Shown piece by piece: positions 8,567 through 16,715 of a stretch of DNA of 64,000 nt. Both the position numbers and the translations under genes were made by a program. The stretch is from Marinomonas alcarazii (GTDB taxonomy: Bacteria; Pseudomonadota; Gammaproteobacteria; Pseudomonadales; Marinomonadaceae): positions 856,683 to 920,682 of the forward strand of contig NZ_QKLW01000001.1 of the NCBI RefSeq assembly GCF_003208215.1, given 5' to 3'. Below the pieces are notes generated by a model. The model saw only the letters and a program-made list of their open reading frames with translations, did no database searches and was not told the DNA's origin. Numbering within the stretch: the stretch's first letter is position 1; each line of letters opens with the position of its first letter.

Positions 8567-9226
8567 TTAAACTTCGTAATCCAATGGATCAGTCGTACCT
8601 TGCTCCGCAAACGCTTCTAAACGTTCGTAGCAAGCGCCACATTTTCCACAAGACTTTTCACGGCCATTGTAACAAGTCCATGTATTGGCGTAGTTAAGAT
8701 TCATCTCTAATCCGGCTTTTAAAATTTCACCTTTTGAAGAGTGTAAAAATGGTGTGACGATTTCTACAGACTGGTAATTGGCGATTTTAGACACCGCATT
8801 CATCGCTTCTACAAATTCCGGACGGCAATCAGGATAAATATGATGGTCGCCTGAATGAGCACCGTAATAAACCTTTCCAGCTTCTAGGGAAACGGCATAA
8901 GCAATCGCCATAGAAAGTAAAACCATATTACGGTTAGGGACAACGGTGGATTTCATGTTGTCGTCTTCATAATGCCCTTCTGGAATTTCTGCATCGCTGG
9001 TGAGTGATGAGTTTGCCATTAAGCTATTAATTGCCGTGATATCGACAACTTTATGTGTCACCCCTAATTCATTACAGACACGTGCGGCAACTTCCAGTTC
9101 CTTACTGTGCTTTTGTCCATAGTTAAAGGATAAAGCATAAACATCCAGCCCGTTTTGAATGGCTGTGTTCAAAACAGTAAATGAATCCATTCCTCCTGAA
9201 TACACAACGACGGCTTTTTCAGACAT
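8567..9226 (-). CDS. queC: 7-cyano-7-deazaguanine synthase QueC
   Basis: An ATP-dependent enzyme that turns 7-carboxy-7-deazaguanine into preQ0, the step after QueE. The PP-loop motif is YSGGMDSF near residue 10, and a C-terminal zinc site is seen in [12 protein letters not shown] start at ATG 9226, seven bases after a clear GAGGAG; a TTG at 9241 would place that Shine-Dalgarno inside the gene. At 219 residues it is of normal length. queC and queE form a probable transcription unit, while queF lies about 29 kb away in this window. Confidence 0.95.
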   Translation of the reverse strand: MSEKAVVVYSGGMDSFTVLNTAIQNGLDVYALSFNYGQKHSKELEVAARVCNELGVTHKVVDITAINSLMANSSLTSDAEIPEGHYEDDNMKSTVVPNRNMVLLSMAIAYAVSLEAGKVYYGAHSGDHHIYPDCRPEFVEAMNAVSKIANYQSVEIVTPFLHSSKGEILKAGLEMNLNYANTWTCYNGREKSCGKCGACYERLEAFAEQGTTDPLDYEV

Positions 9227-9389
9227 CTTTTGGCTCCTCAAATTAAGCTTTTATATTACTGAAAAGATCACAGTAATTAGACGAGGGTTGATAAAGCGCG
9301 GAGTATAGCAGACAGGCAAACGTTTAAACTAGAAATCATAGAGGAAACAAGGCTTGAAACCGTTAGAGGATTACGATATTTTTATATTC

Positions 9390-9401
9390 GTAACTGGTTA
9401 C
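9390..9401. promoter_or_regulatory. Small dyad, candidate operator of the MarR-GNAT gene
   Basis: GTAAC-TG-GTTAC is a perfect 5-bp arm dyad with a 2-base spacer. It lies 54 bases before the start of a MarR-family regulator, where an autoregulatory site would be expected. Binding is not shown. Confidence 0.3.
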
Positions 9402-9454
9402 CTAATTTTATGTGACCTTTCATTATTGTTAAATTTTAATTTCCTAGGAACAAC

Positions 9455-10441
9455 ATGGAACAGTTCGGAGTGCTGACACTTGGCAGTCGCCTAAAGCGAT
9501 TAAGTGATCATTTATTCATGCAAGTGCAAGAAATATATTCTCAATGCGAGATACCCATTTCGGCAACCTTTTTCCCTATTCTTAGGCTGTTACAGAAAAC
9601 CGGGAGCCTATCTGTGATGGAAATAGCTGACAGCTTGAATCTGAGTCATCCGGCGGTGAGCAAGCAGACCACTAAGATGATCAAAGAGGGGTTGCTGGAA
9701 AAAACAGTGGATGAGCAAGATCAGCGAAGATCCTCCTTGCGCCTTTCTAACTCTGGCCTAAGTGCTATGCAGCGCGTTGAGCCTGTTTTACAAGAAATGA
9801 AAATTATCTTGGAAAGAATGTTGGACTTTTCCAGTGAAAATTTTATGGAGGGTCTGACGTGCCTAGAATCCCAGATCTTAAGTGGAAGTAGCTTGGCGGA
9901 TAAAGTGCTGGATCGTTTAGAGTCTATCGAGATAGTGCCGATGGAAAGCCAGCATGAGCAAGCATTTTACGATCTAAATATGGCTTGGCTTGAACGTTAT
10001 TTTCCAGAGCAGATTACAGAGAAAGACCGAGTTCAGTTAAGTAATCCGCAAGAAAGAATTATTTCAGAAGGTGGTATGGTTTGGGTGGCGATTCGCAAAA
10101 CAAAATCGGTTGACTCAGTTGTTGGGACCATTGCTTTTGCGCCTACTGAGGGCTTTGGTGCAGACAATAAAAGAGCTGAAGTCTTCAAGCTTTCAGTCGC
10201 TGAGCACGCTCAAGGCAAAGGGATTGCTCAACGTTTGTTGTCTGCTGCGATTGATTTCTCTGCTCAGCAAGGCTTTTCAGTGTTATCGCTAGAAACGTCA
10301 TCGATTTTAAAGTCAGCAAGATGTCTTTATGACAAAAACGGTTTTATTGAAAAAGCATTTCCAAACCCTTCTTTATACGAGAGAGCAGATGTGTATATGG
10401 AAAAAACATTAACCTTAACAAAAAGCCGAGATATGTCATGA
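9455..10441 (+). CDS. MarR-type HTH regulator fused to a GNAT acetyltransferase
   Basis: About 328 residues in two domains. Residues 1-150 form a winged-helix MarR domain, with a recognition region around MEIADSLNLSHPAVSKQT and a wing around DEQDQRRSSLRLS. Residues 160-320 form a GNAT domain, with the acetyl-CoA motif as VAEHAQGKGIAQRLL near 250 and the family end pattern ARCLYDKNGF. Such bifunctional proteins are known, but their acetyl acceptors are mostly unknown. Its stop overlaps the start of azlC by four bases (ATGA), so it is the first gene of an operon with an amino-acid exporter. It plausibly controls that operon, or acetylates a related compound. Confidence 0.88.
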   Translation: MEQFGVLTLGSRLKRLSDHLFMQVQEIYSQCEIPISATFFPILRLLQKTGSLSVMEIADSLNLSHPAVSKQTTKMIKEGLLEKTVDEQDQRRSSLRLSNSGLSAMQRVEPVLQEMKIILERMLDFSSENFMEGLTCLESQILSGSSLADKVLDRLESIEIVPMESQHEQAFYDLNMAWLERYFPEQITEKDRVQLSNPQERIISEGGMVWVAIRKTKSVDSVVGTIAFAPTEGFGADNKRAEVFKLSVAEHAQGKGIAQRLLSAAIDFSAQQGFSVLSLETSSILKSARCLYDKNGFIEKAFPNPSLYERADVYMEKTLTLTKSRDMS

Positions 10442-11172
10442 ATACTTTGCAGCATATGCGCCGTGGTTCTGTCGCATCGATTCCAATGATTATTGGTGGT
10501 ATACCCTTTGGGTTGTTGTTTGGCTCGTTAGCGTCCAGTTACGGATTAAGCCCTTGGTTTGCCATTGCTATGTCGGCCTTTGTATTTGCCGGTTCCGCGC
10601 AGTTTGTTGCGCTTGGCTTGATTGCCCTGCAAGCGCCTATTTGGGTCATTGTTTCGACAACCTTTATTGTTAATTTGCGCCATCTTTTGTACGCCGCGGA
10701 TATGGTTAAGTTTGTGAAACACTTACCCATGTCGATGAGAATTATCATGGGCTTTGGGTTAATCGATGAAACGTATGCCGCTGTTCGCCCCATGTATGAA
10801 GTAGGTTCAGCGAATGAAAAAAATGGACATAAAGTCTACATAGGTTCGTTTCTGTCGTTTTATGTCATGTGGAATATGACCACCATTTTAGGGGTTCTGT
10901 CTGGTGAACTCATTCCTGGCATGAGTGAATGGGGATTGGAATTTGCAATGGTGGCAACCTTTATTGGCATTATCACGCCATATTTAAAACACAAAGCATT
11001 TTGGTTGTGTCTATTAAGTGCTGGAGCGTCTTCAATCATTTTGTTTGATTTGCCGAATAATTTGGGGCTTTTGGTTTCTGCAATCATTGGTGTGGTAATG
11101 GGGTTTGTGAGCGACTCTTCGAGTAAAACGGTTTCAGAAATAGATGATAGTATGCAAGAGGCGAGCAAATGA
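10438..11172 (+). CDS. azlC: AzlC-family branched-chain amino acid exporter, large subunit
   Basis: A 244-residue inner-membrane protein with several hydrophobic helices, including PMIIGGIPFGLLFGSLA near the N-terminus and the family segment AGSAQFVALGLIAL. The AzlC/YgaZ family works with a small AzlD/YgaH partner to export branched-chain amino acids such as valine. The partner follows with a 4-base overlap, and the upstream regulator also overlaps by four bases. The actual substrate here is inferred. Confidence 0.88.
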   Translation: MNTLQHMRRGSVASIPMIIGGIPFGLLFGSLASSYGLSPWFAIAMSAFVFAGSAQFVALGLIALQAPIWVIVSTTFIVNLRHLLYAADMVKFVKHLPMSMRIIMGFGLIDETYAAVRPMYEVGSANEKNGHKVYIGSFLSFYVMWNMTTILGVLSGELIPGMSEWGLEFAMVATFIGIITPYLKHKAFWLCLLSAGASSIILFDLPNNLGLLVSAIIGVVMGFVSDSSSKTVSEIDDSMQEASK

Positions 11173-11498
11173 ATTTATGGCAAGGTGTTCTCATTATTTT
11201 TGGTATGTTTGCTGTGACCTTTGGTGTGCGGTTTGTACTCTTTGCCCGTGCTGACAAAGTCGTGATGCCTGCTTATATTGAAAAGGCACTGAAATTTGTA
11301 CCGGTTGCTGTACTAACCGCCATCATTACCCCGATGGCTTTAATGCCAGATAGTAAGTTAGATCTCACATTGACCAATCCTTGGTTGCTAGGTTCTCTTG
11401 CTGCTTTTGTCGTCGGGATTTGGCGACAACAGCAACTGTTGACCATTCTAGTGGGCGTTTTGGTTTTCTTTGTAGCGAAATATGGTTTTTCTTTATAA
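11169..11498 (+). CDS. azlD: AzlD-family small subunit of the amino acid exporter
   Basis: A 109-residue, mostly hydrophobic protein with about three to four TM helices, with the AzlD-like stretch FVPVAVLTAIITPMALM. It overlaps azlC by four bases (ATGA). It is the last gene of the MarR-GNAT/azlC/azlD operon. No convincing terminator separates it from glnS 111 bases downstream. Confidence 0.85.
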   Translation: MNLWQGVLIIFGMFAVTFGVRFVLFARADKVVMPAYIEKALKFVPVAVLTAIITPMALMPDSKLDLTLTNPWLLGSLAAFVVGIWRQQQLLTILVGVLVFFVAKYGFSL

Positions 11499-11609
11499 AA
11501 AAGAGAAAAGATTTTCTGCCCAATATCCCATGCAAACCTAAATACTATATACTTGGCGGTCAAAGTAACAATATTGTTAGATCAACACTTATCGGGACTT
11601 ACATCAAAC

Positions 11610-13283
11610 ATGTCAGAAACGTCTAAACCAGGTAATTTTATTACCCAAATCATTGATAAAGATAACGAATCAGGCAAGCATGGCGGTAAGGTTCTTACTC
11701 GCTTTCCTCCTGAACCAAATGGCTACTTACACATTGGCCATGCTAAATCTATTTGCCTTAATTTTGGCTTAGCGCAGCGTTACAACGGTCAATGTAATCT
11801 ACGTTTCGATGACACTAACCCAGAAAAGGAAAGTGTTGAATACATCGAATCTATTAAGCGTGATGTTGAATGGCTTGGTTTCGAATGGAAAGGCGAACCT
11901 AAGTTTGCTTCAGACTATTTTGATCAGTTATTTGATTTTGCAAAGCAGTTAATTAAGCTAGGTAAAGCTTACGTATGCGAACTTAATGCTGAACAAATGC
12001 GCGAATACCGTGGCACATTAAAAGAGCCTGGTAAAAACAGCCCATTCCGTGATCGTAGTGTCGAAGAAAATATGTCGCTTTTTAGCGATATGGCCAACGG
12101 CAAATACAAAGATGGCGAAGTGGTTTTGCGCGCCAAAATTGATATGGCGAGCCCAAACATCAATATGCGTGATCCAATCATCTATCGAGTGCGTCATGTG
12201 CATCATCACCAAACAGGTAACAGATGGTGCGTTTATCCAATGTACGACTTCACTCATTGCTTGTCCGATGCACTGGAAAATATTACGCATTCTGTTTGTA
12301 CGCTGGAGTTCCAAGATCACCGCCCATTGTACGACTGGGTGCTAGATACCTTGAAGACAGCGCATCCGCAGCAAATTGAATTTGCTCGTTTGAACTTGAA
12401 CTATACGGTGACCAGTAAACGTAAATTGAAACAACTAGTGGATGAGAAGCACGTTCATGGCTGGGATGACCCTCGTATGCCAACCATTTCGGGCTTGCGT
12501 CGCCGCGGTTATACCGCACAATCTATCCGCAATTTCTGTGAGCGCATTGGTGTAACCAAGTCTGACAGTGTTGTTGATGTTGGTATGCTTGAGCACGCTA
12601 TTCGCGAAGATTTGGATGCGAGTGCAAATCGTGCCATGGTGGTGTTGAACCCAATTAAGGTAACACTAACCAATTACCCTGCAGATAAAGAAGAAATCTT
12701 CAGTGTAGGGAATCATCCAAAAAATGAAGAAGCGGGTACTCGTAAAGTGCCATTTAGTAAAGATCTGTACATAGATGCAGCCGATTTTGCTGAAGTGCCA
12801 CCTCGCAAATGGAAACGTTTGACACTGGATGGTGCTGTTCGTCTTCGTGGTGGCTACGTCATTATTTGTGATGAAGCAATTAAGAATGAAGCGGGTGAAG
12901 TGGTAGAGCTCTTGTGTCGCTACGATGAGAAAACACTTGGTGTAAATCCAGAAGACTACAAACCAAAAGGTGTTATTCATTGGGTAAGCGCTAAGCATGC
13001 TGTAGACGCGACCGTGAATCTTTATGATCGCTTGTTCGTCAATGAGGCGCCGGATGCCAATTATGAAGATAAAACCTTCTTGGACTTTATTAACCCTGAA
13101 TCGTTAACGGTTTTGACAAACGCGAAGGCTGAGCCTTCTTTGTTGGACGCTGAAAAAGGTCAAGGTTTCCAGTTCGAGCGTGAAGGCTACTTCTGTCGCG
13201 ACTTGAAAGAAGACGGTATGGTATTTAACCGCACTGTGACGTTACGTGATTCTTGGGCGAAAATCGAAGCAAAAGGAAATTAA
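11610..13283 (+). CDS. glnS: Glutaminyl-tRNA synthetase
   Basis: A class I synthetase that charges tRNA-Gln. It has the HIGH motif in [11 protein letters not shown] near residue 40 and the KMSKS-equivalent in [11 protein letters not shown] near 265. From ATG at 11610 it has 557 residues, close to the 554 of E. coli, and starts like other GlnRS proteins ([16 protein letters not shown]). An in-frame TTG at 11553 would add an unrelated tail. The Shine-Dalgarno is weak. cysS follows after 4 bases. Confidence 0.97.
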   Translation: MSETSKPGNFITQIIDKDNESGKHGGKVLTRFPPEPNGYLHIGHAKSICLNFGLAQRYNGQCNLRFDDTNPEKESVEYIESIKRDVEWLGFEWKGEPKFASDYFDQLFDFAKQLIKLGKAYVCELNAEQMREYRGTLKEPGKNSPFRDRSVEENMSLFSDMANGKYKDGEVVLRAKIDMASPNINMRDPIIYRVRHVHHHQTGNRWCVYPMYDFTHCLSDALENITHSVCTLEFQDHRPLYDWVLDTLKTAHPQQIEFARLNLNYTVTSKRKLKQLVDEKHVHGWDDPRMPTISGLRRRGYTAQSIRNFCERIGVTKSDSVVDVGMLEHAIREDLDASANRAMVVLNPIKVTLTNYPADKEEIFSVGNHPKNEEAGTRKVPFSKDLYIDAADFAEVPPRKWKRLTLDGAVRLRGGYVIICDEAIKNEAGEVVELLCRYDEKTLGVNPEDYKPKGVIHWVSAKHAVDATVNLYDRLFVNEAPDANYEDKTFLDFINPESLTVLTNAKAEPSLLDAEKGQGFQFEREGYFCRDLKEDGMVFNRTVTLRDSWAKIEAKGN

Positions 13284-13287
13284 GCGC

Positions 13288-14670
13288 ATGTTGAAGATTT
13301 ACAACACCCTTAGCGGGAAGAAAGAAATTTTCAAGCCAATTGAAGAAGGCAAAGTGGGAATGTATGTCTGTGGCAACACGGTTTACGACTTCTGTCATAT
13401 TGGCCATGCTCGCGCGATGATTTCCTTTGATATTATTTCGCGTTTTATTCGTCATCTAGGTTACGAACTTAATTACGTTCGTAACATTACCGATGTTGAC
13501 GATAAAATCATCAAGCGCGCTGAAGAAAACAATGAATCAACTCAGTCTCTGACTGAGCGAATGATTGCGGCACAACGCGAAGACGAATTGCGCCTTGGTA
13601 ATAAAATGCCGGACCGCGAGCCAAAAGCCACCGAATTCATGCAAGAAATTATTGATATGGTGCAAATCCTTATTGATAAAGGTTTTGCCTATCAAGGGAC
13701 TTCTGGTGATGTTTACTATCGAGCTACTAAATTTAAGGAGTACGGTAAATTAAACAACCGTAAACTTGAAGATATGTTAGCTGGTGCACGTATTGACGTG
13801 GAAGTGGCCAAAGAGCACCCTGCGGATTTTGTTTTGTGGAAGCAGGCAAAAGCGGGTGAGGTATCATGGTCTTCGCCTTGGGGAGACGGTCGTCCTGGTT
13901 GGCATATTGAATGTTCTGCCATGTCGACAAACTGCCTTGGTAGTCATTTTGATATTCATGGTGGTGGCCCGGATCTTAAATTTCCACATCATGAAAATGA
14001 AATTGCTCAGTCAGAAGCGGCGACGGGCAAGGACTATGTTAATTATTGGATGCACTGTGGTGCCGTTCGCGTTAATAATGAAAAAATGTCTAAGTCGTTA
14101 GGCAACTTTTTCACTGTACGTGATGTGTTGGCTAAGTTTAACCCTGAAGTGGTTCGCTATTTGATGGTTTCAAGCCAATACCGTAGTGCGATTGATTATT
14201 CGGATCAAAGTTTGTCGGAAGCCAAAGTCGCTCTAGAGCGTCTTTATACAGCGTTGCGTCAGCAGCCAGTTGCTGAGTCATTTGAGCCAACGGCTTTCAC
14301 TGAGCGCTTTGAAGAAGCCATGAAAGACGACTTTAACACGGCCGTTGCTGTTTCTGTATTATTTGAGCTTGTTCGCGAGCTAAACAAGGCAAAAACAGAA
14401 GATGCGGATAAAGCATCTGCATTGGCTGCAGAGTTGCGTGCTTTGGCAGAGTTGCTTGGTTTGCTTTACCAAGATCCGGAATACTTTCTGCAAAATAGCA
14501 CAGTATCTGAAGGCTTAGACGAAGCTGCGATTCAAGCTTTGATCGACGAAAGAACGCAAGCACGCAAAGATAAAAACTTTGCGCGCAGTGATGAAATTCG
14601 TGATGAATTGGCTAGTCAAGGTATCGAGCTGTTGGATAGCCGTGAAGGAACGACTTGGACGAGAAGCTAA
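13288..14670 (+). CDS. cysS: Cysteinyl-tRNA synthetase
   Basis: A class I synthetase of 460 residues (E. coli 461). The motifs are clear: CGNTVYDFCHIGHAR near residue 28 (zinc cysteine and HIGH), WHIECSAMS near 208 and FPHHENEIAQSEA near 233 (remaining zinc ligands), and KMSKSLGNFFT near 268. The ATG at 13288 follows AAAAGGAAAT and sits 4 bases after the glnS stop, giving a glnS-cysS operon as in Pseudomonas. A strong terminator follows. Confidence 0.97.
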   Translation: MLKIYNTLSGKKEIFKPIEEGKVGMYVCGNTVYDFCHIGHARAMISFDIISRFIRHLGYELNYVRNITDVDDKIIKRAEENNESTQSLTERMIAAQREDELRLGNKMPDREPKATEFMQEIIDMVQILIDKGFAYQGTSGDVYYRATKFKEYGKLNNRKLEDMLAGARIDVEVAKEHPADFVLWKQAKAGEVSWSSPWGDGRPGWHIECSAMSTNCLGSHFDIHGGGPDLKFPHHENEIAQSEAATGKDYVNYWMHCGAVRVNNEKMSKSLGNFFTVRDVLAKFNPEVVRYLMVSSQYRSAIDYSDQSLSEAKVALERLYTALRQQPVAESFEPTAFTERFEEAMKDDFNTAVAVSVLFELVRELNKAKTEDADKASALAAELRALAELLGLLYQDPEYFLQNSTVSEGLDEAAIQALIDERTQARKDKNFARSDEIRDELASQGIELLDSREGTTWTRS

Positions 14671-14690
14671 AATTATTCGCGTCATCCATT

Positions 14691-14726
14691 AAAAAGGCGA
14701 TGTTATAAAAAAAACATCGCCTTTTT
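14691..14726. terminator. Bidirectional terminator between cysS and the usp gene
   Basis: A 14-bp stem (AAAAAGGCGATGTT with its complement) and an A-rich loop, ending in five T's. The A run on the left also serves the minus-strand usp gene. Confidence 0.9.
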
Positions 14727-14752
14727 GTTGTTTTGCTGAATTGTTTCTTAGA

Positions 14753-15187
14753 TTAGTCTTTTACGACTTTAACCGCTAAAACATCGCAAGGTGCGCCGTG
14801 AAGAACACCGTTTGCAGTAGAACCTAGAAGTAGGGCGAGTCCATGGCGGCCATGGCTACCAACGACAATTAAGTCCGCTTTCTTTTCTTCAGCGATGCGG
14901 TGTATTTCACTCTCTATCCCGCCTTGAGAAATGCAGCTTTCTTGTACTGGCACATCCAATTGAGCTTCAAGAATGGAAATGCGCTCTTTTGCTGTCTCTT
15001 GCAGTTGCGCTTGGATATCTGTGATATCTATTGGAACATCACCACCATAGGCGTAATTGAGTGATTCAATGACGTGAAGTATGGTAAGTTCTGCGCCAGT
15101 AGCTTTGCACAGTGCAACAGCCTTATTTGCTACCTTGATACTTTCATCTGTTAGATCAACAGCGAGTAGAATTCTGTTGTACATCAT
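14753..15187 (-). CDS. Universal stress protein (UspA family)
   Basis: A single Usp domain of 144 residues. It begins NRILLAVDLTDES and carries the ATP-binding signature GSHGRHGLALLLGSTANGVL near residues 105-125, so it should bind ATP. Members of the family support survival under stress; the specific role is not predictable. GGAGG lies 6 bases before the first of two adjacent ATG codons. It is divergent from the next gene. Confidence 0.92.
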   Translation of the reverse strand: MMYNRILLAVDLTDESIKVANKAVALCKATGAELTILHVIESLNYAYGGDVPIDITDIQAQLQETAKERISILEAQLDVPVQESCISQGGIESEIHRIAEEKKADLIVVGSHGRHGLALLLGSTANGVLHGAPCDVLAVKVVKD

Positions 15188-15253
15188 AGAACACCTCCAA
15201 ATTTAGCTCGATTTACTAATTTTAGTTTAAAACTTAGAGAGACACTTTAAATT

Positions 15254-15748
15254 ATGACTGCTCTTATCGTTATTTTTATTACATTGTCATTAATGGGTTC
15301 GGCACTGTGGATTATGCCTCCAAAAAAAGAGCGCCAGCGAATGAGCCTACGTATGCAGGCGCGAAAGCTTGGTATTACCGTCCAGCTTACATCAATTGAC
15401 CTTCCTGACAAGTGGGATAAATCAAAAAATCGGCAAAAAACAGTAGCTTATTCTCATTATCGCCTAAAGCCGCTTGCTACTTTGCCAGAAACCATTTGGA
15501 TATTACCGTTTGAAGTTTGGAAGTTTCACGCTATTACAGAGGGCTGGTGGGCAAGCGAGTCATTTCAATTGGACGAAAAGGCGTTAAATATTTTAAAAAA
15601 ATATGCATCAATACTTTCAGCCATAAAAATTACGGCGGATGGGGTTTTTTGTTATTGGGATGAAAGTGGGGATGAAGCGATATTAAATGAGTTGTTTGAG
15701 CTTATTACGGCATTGGAAAAAATTCGTAGTGTCACTCATCAAAAATGA
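15254..15748 (+). CDS. Single-TM protein of unknown function
   Basis: A 164-residue protein with one N-terminal hydrophobic helix (residues 2-21), then a basic juxtamembrane stretch (PPKKERQRMSLRMQARK) and a soluble domain rich in Trp (LPETIWILPFEVWKF). The inferred topology puts the soluble part in the cytoplasm, because the positive charges follow the helix. It is divergent from the usp gene and convergent with the next gene. I do not recognise the family. Confidence 0.7.
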   Translation: MTALIVIFITLSLMGSALWIMPPKKERQRMSLRMQARKLGITVQLTSIDLPDKWDKSKNRQKTVAYSHYRLKPLATLPETIWILPFEVWKFHAITEGWWASESFQLDEKALNILKKYASILSAIKITADGVFCYWDESGDEAILNELFELITALEKIRSVTHQK

Positions 15749-15773
15749 CACTACTTTACGGTGCTGATTTTGC

Positions 15774-16526
15774 TCAGCTGTCTTTTGGCACTTCTAAATT
15801 ATGCAATAGCTCAGACAGCACTTCTTCTGGGTTCTCGCTTTCTTTCATTGCGGCTATTTGAGGAGAGAGAATTTCCTTCATTCTGTCTGTAATAAAGTTT
15901 TTTAAGGTGTTTTTTTCCGGACGTTCTGTTTCATCGGACTTTATATGAGACAAAATGACACCATAAAGGGTTTGTGCAACACGCATGTCACCACTGGCAA
16001 AGTTTTTGTTTGCTTGCACCATTTGACGATTAACTTGCACCCATAGGTTAAGCCAGCGCAGGTACTCATAACATGCTTGGTAATGGGAGTGACTAATGCG
16101 GCCTTTACGGCGTAAATACAGTAGCATTTTTGCTAACTTGGTTAATCTTTCTTTGTAGTTTGATTTTTCTTGGAAGCTAAAAAGCTCTGGTTCAGGGTTA
16201 AATTTGAGTGGCTCGTTTTCTCGGTTTTCTTCGGCGGTCGCGATGCGGATTTCAATTTTCTCTGGATCATCTGTGTATTGCAGAAGTTCTCGAAGTGTGT
16301 CTAGATAGAAATCATATAGCACATCGGTGGCAATATTATCTGTATTGATATCCTTTAATCCCCGAATGTGCTGCTCAACGCGATCGGCTCTATTGGACAG
16401 CTGGAGTTGTTTGACACGACGTTCAGTTATTTCTTTTTCTTTCTGATGGGCGCGCGATCCTATTACTACAGACAAAAGTACAATGATGATCAAAAATGCA
16501 ATTGTTAAAATTTGAAGGGTAGCCAT
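15774..16526 (-). CDS. Single-TM, coiled-coil-like protein of unknown function
   Basis: A 250-residue protein with an N-terminal TM helix (residues 5-23) followed by a charged helical region (HQKEKEITERRVKQLQL) and an all-helical domain around LLYLRRKGRISHSHYQACYE. No catalytic motif is visible. It stops 25 bases from the convergent neighbour at 15748 and is divergent from topA. The family is not recognised. Confidence 0.75.
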   Translation of the reverse strand: MATLQILTIAFLIIIVLLSVVIGSRAHQKEKEITERRVKQLQLSNRADRVEQHIRGLKDINTDNIATDVLYDFYLDTLRELLQYTDDPEKIEIRIATAEENRENEPLKFNPEPELFSFQEKSNYKERLTKLAKMLLYLRRKGRISHSHYQACYEYLRWLNLWVQVNRQMVQANKNFASGDMRVAQTLYGVILSHIKSDETERPEKNTLKNFITDRMKEILSPQIAAMKESENPEEVLSELLHNLEVPKDS

Positions 16527-16715
16527 GATTGTCCTTAAGCAATGAATTCAGTATGTTAAATAAGAAATACTAAGTTCAACAAGATTTAATGTGTGAAACA
16601 ATACAGGGATCGCTTGTCATATAAAAGATGTTTACTTAATATCAGCGCCCCTAGAGATGAAACTTCGTGCAACGTGGATTTGCAGACCTACTTTATAAAA
16701 GGCTTACACAGTTCA

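Noticed and set aside
8412..9454. preQ1 riboswitch near queE/queC
   Set aside because: I could not find the compact H-type pseudoknot pattern upstream of either gene on the minus strand.
11567..11578. AACAATATTGTT palindrome before glnS as an operator
   Set aside because: Only 12 bases, AT-rich, and expected by chance in such sequence; no known regulator of glnS fits.
11553..11609. Upstream TTG start for glnS
   Set aside because: The extra 19 residues are not glnS-like and the ATG at 11610 gives the normal length.
16593..16715. 41-residue N-terminal extension of topA
   Set aside because: It is unlike any TopA start; the ATG at 16716 begins directly with the Toprim strand.
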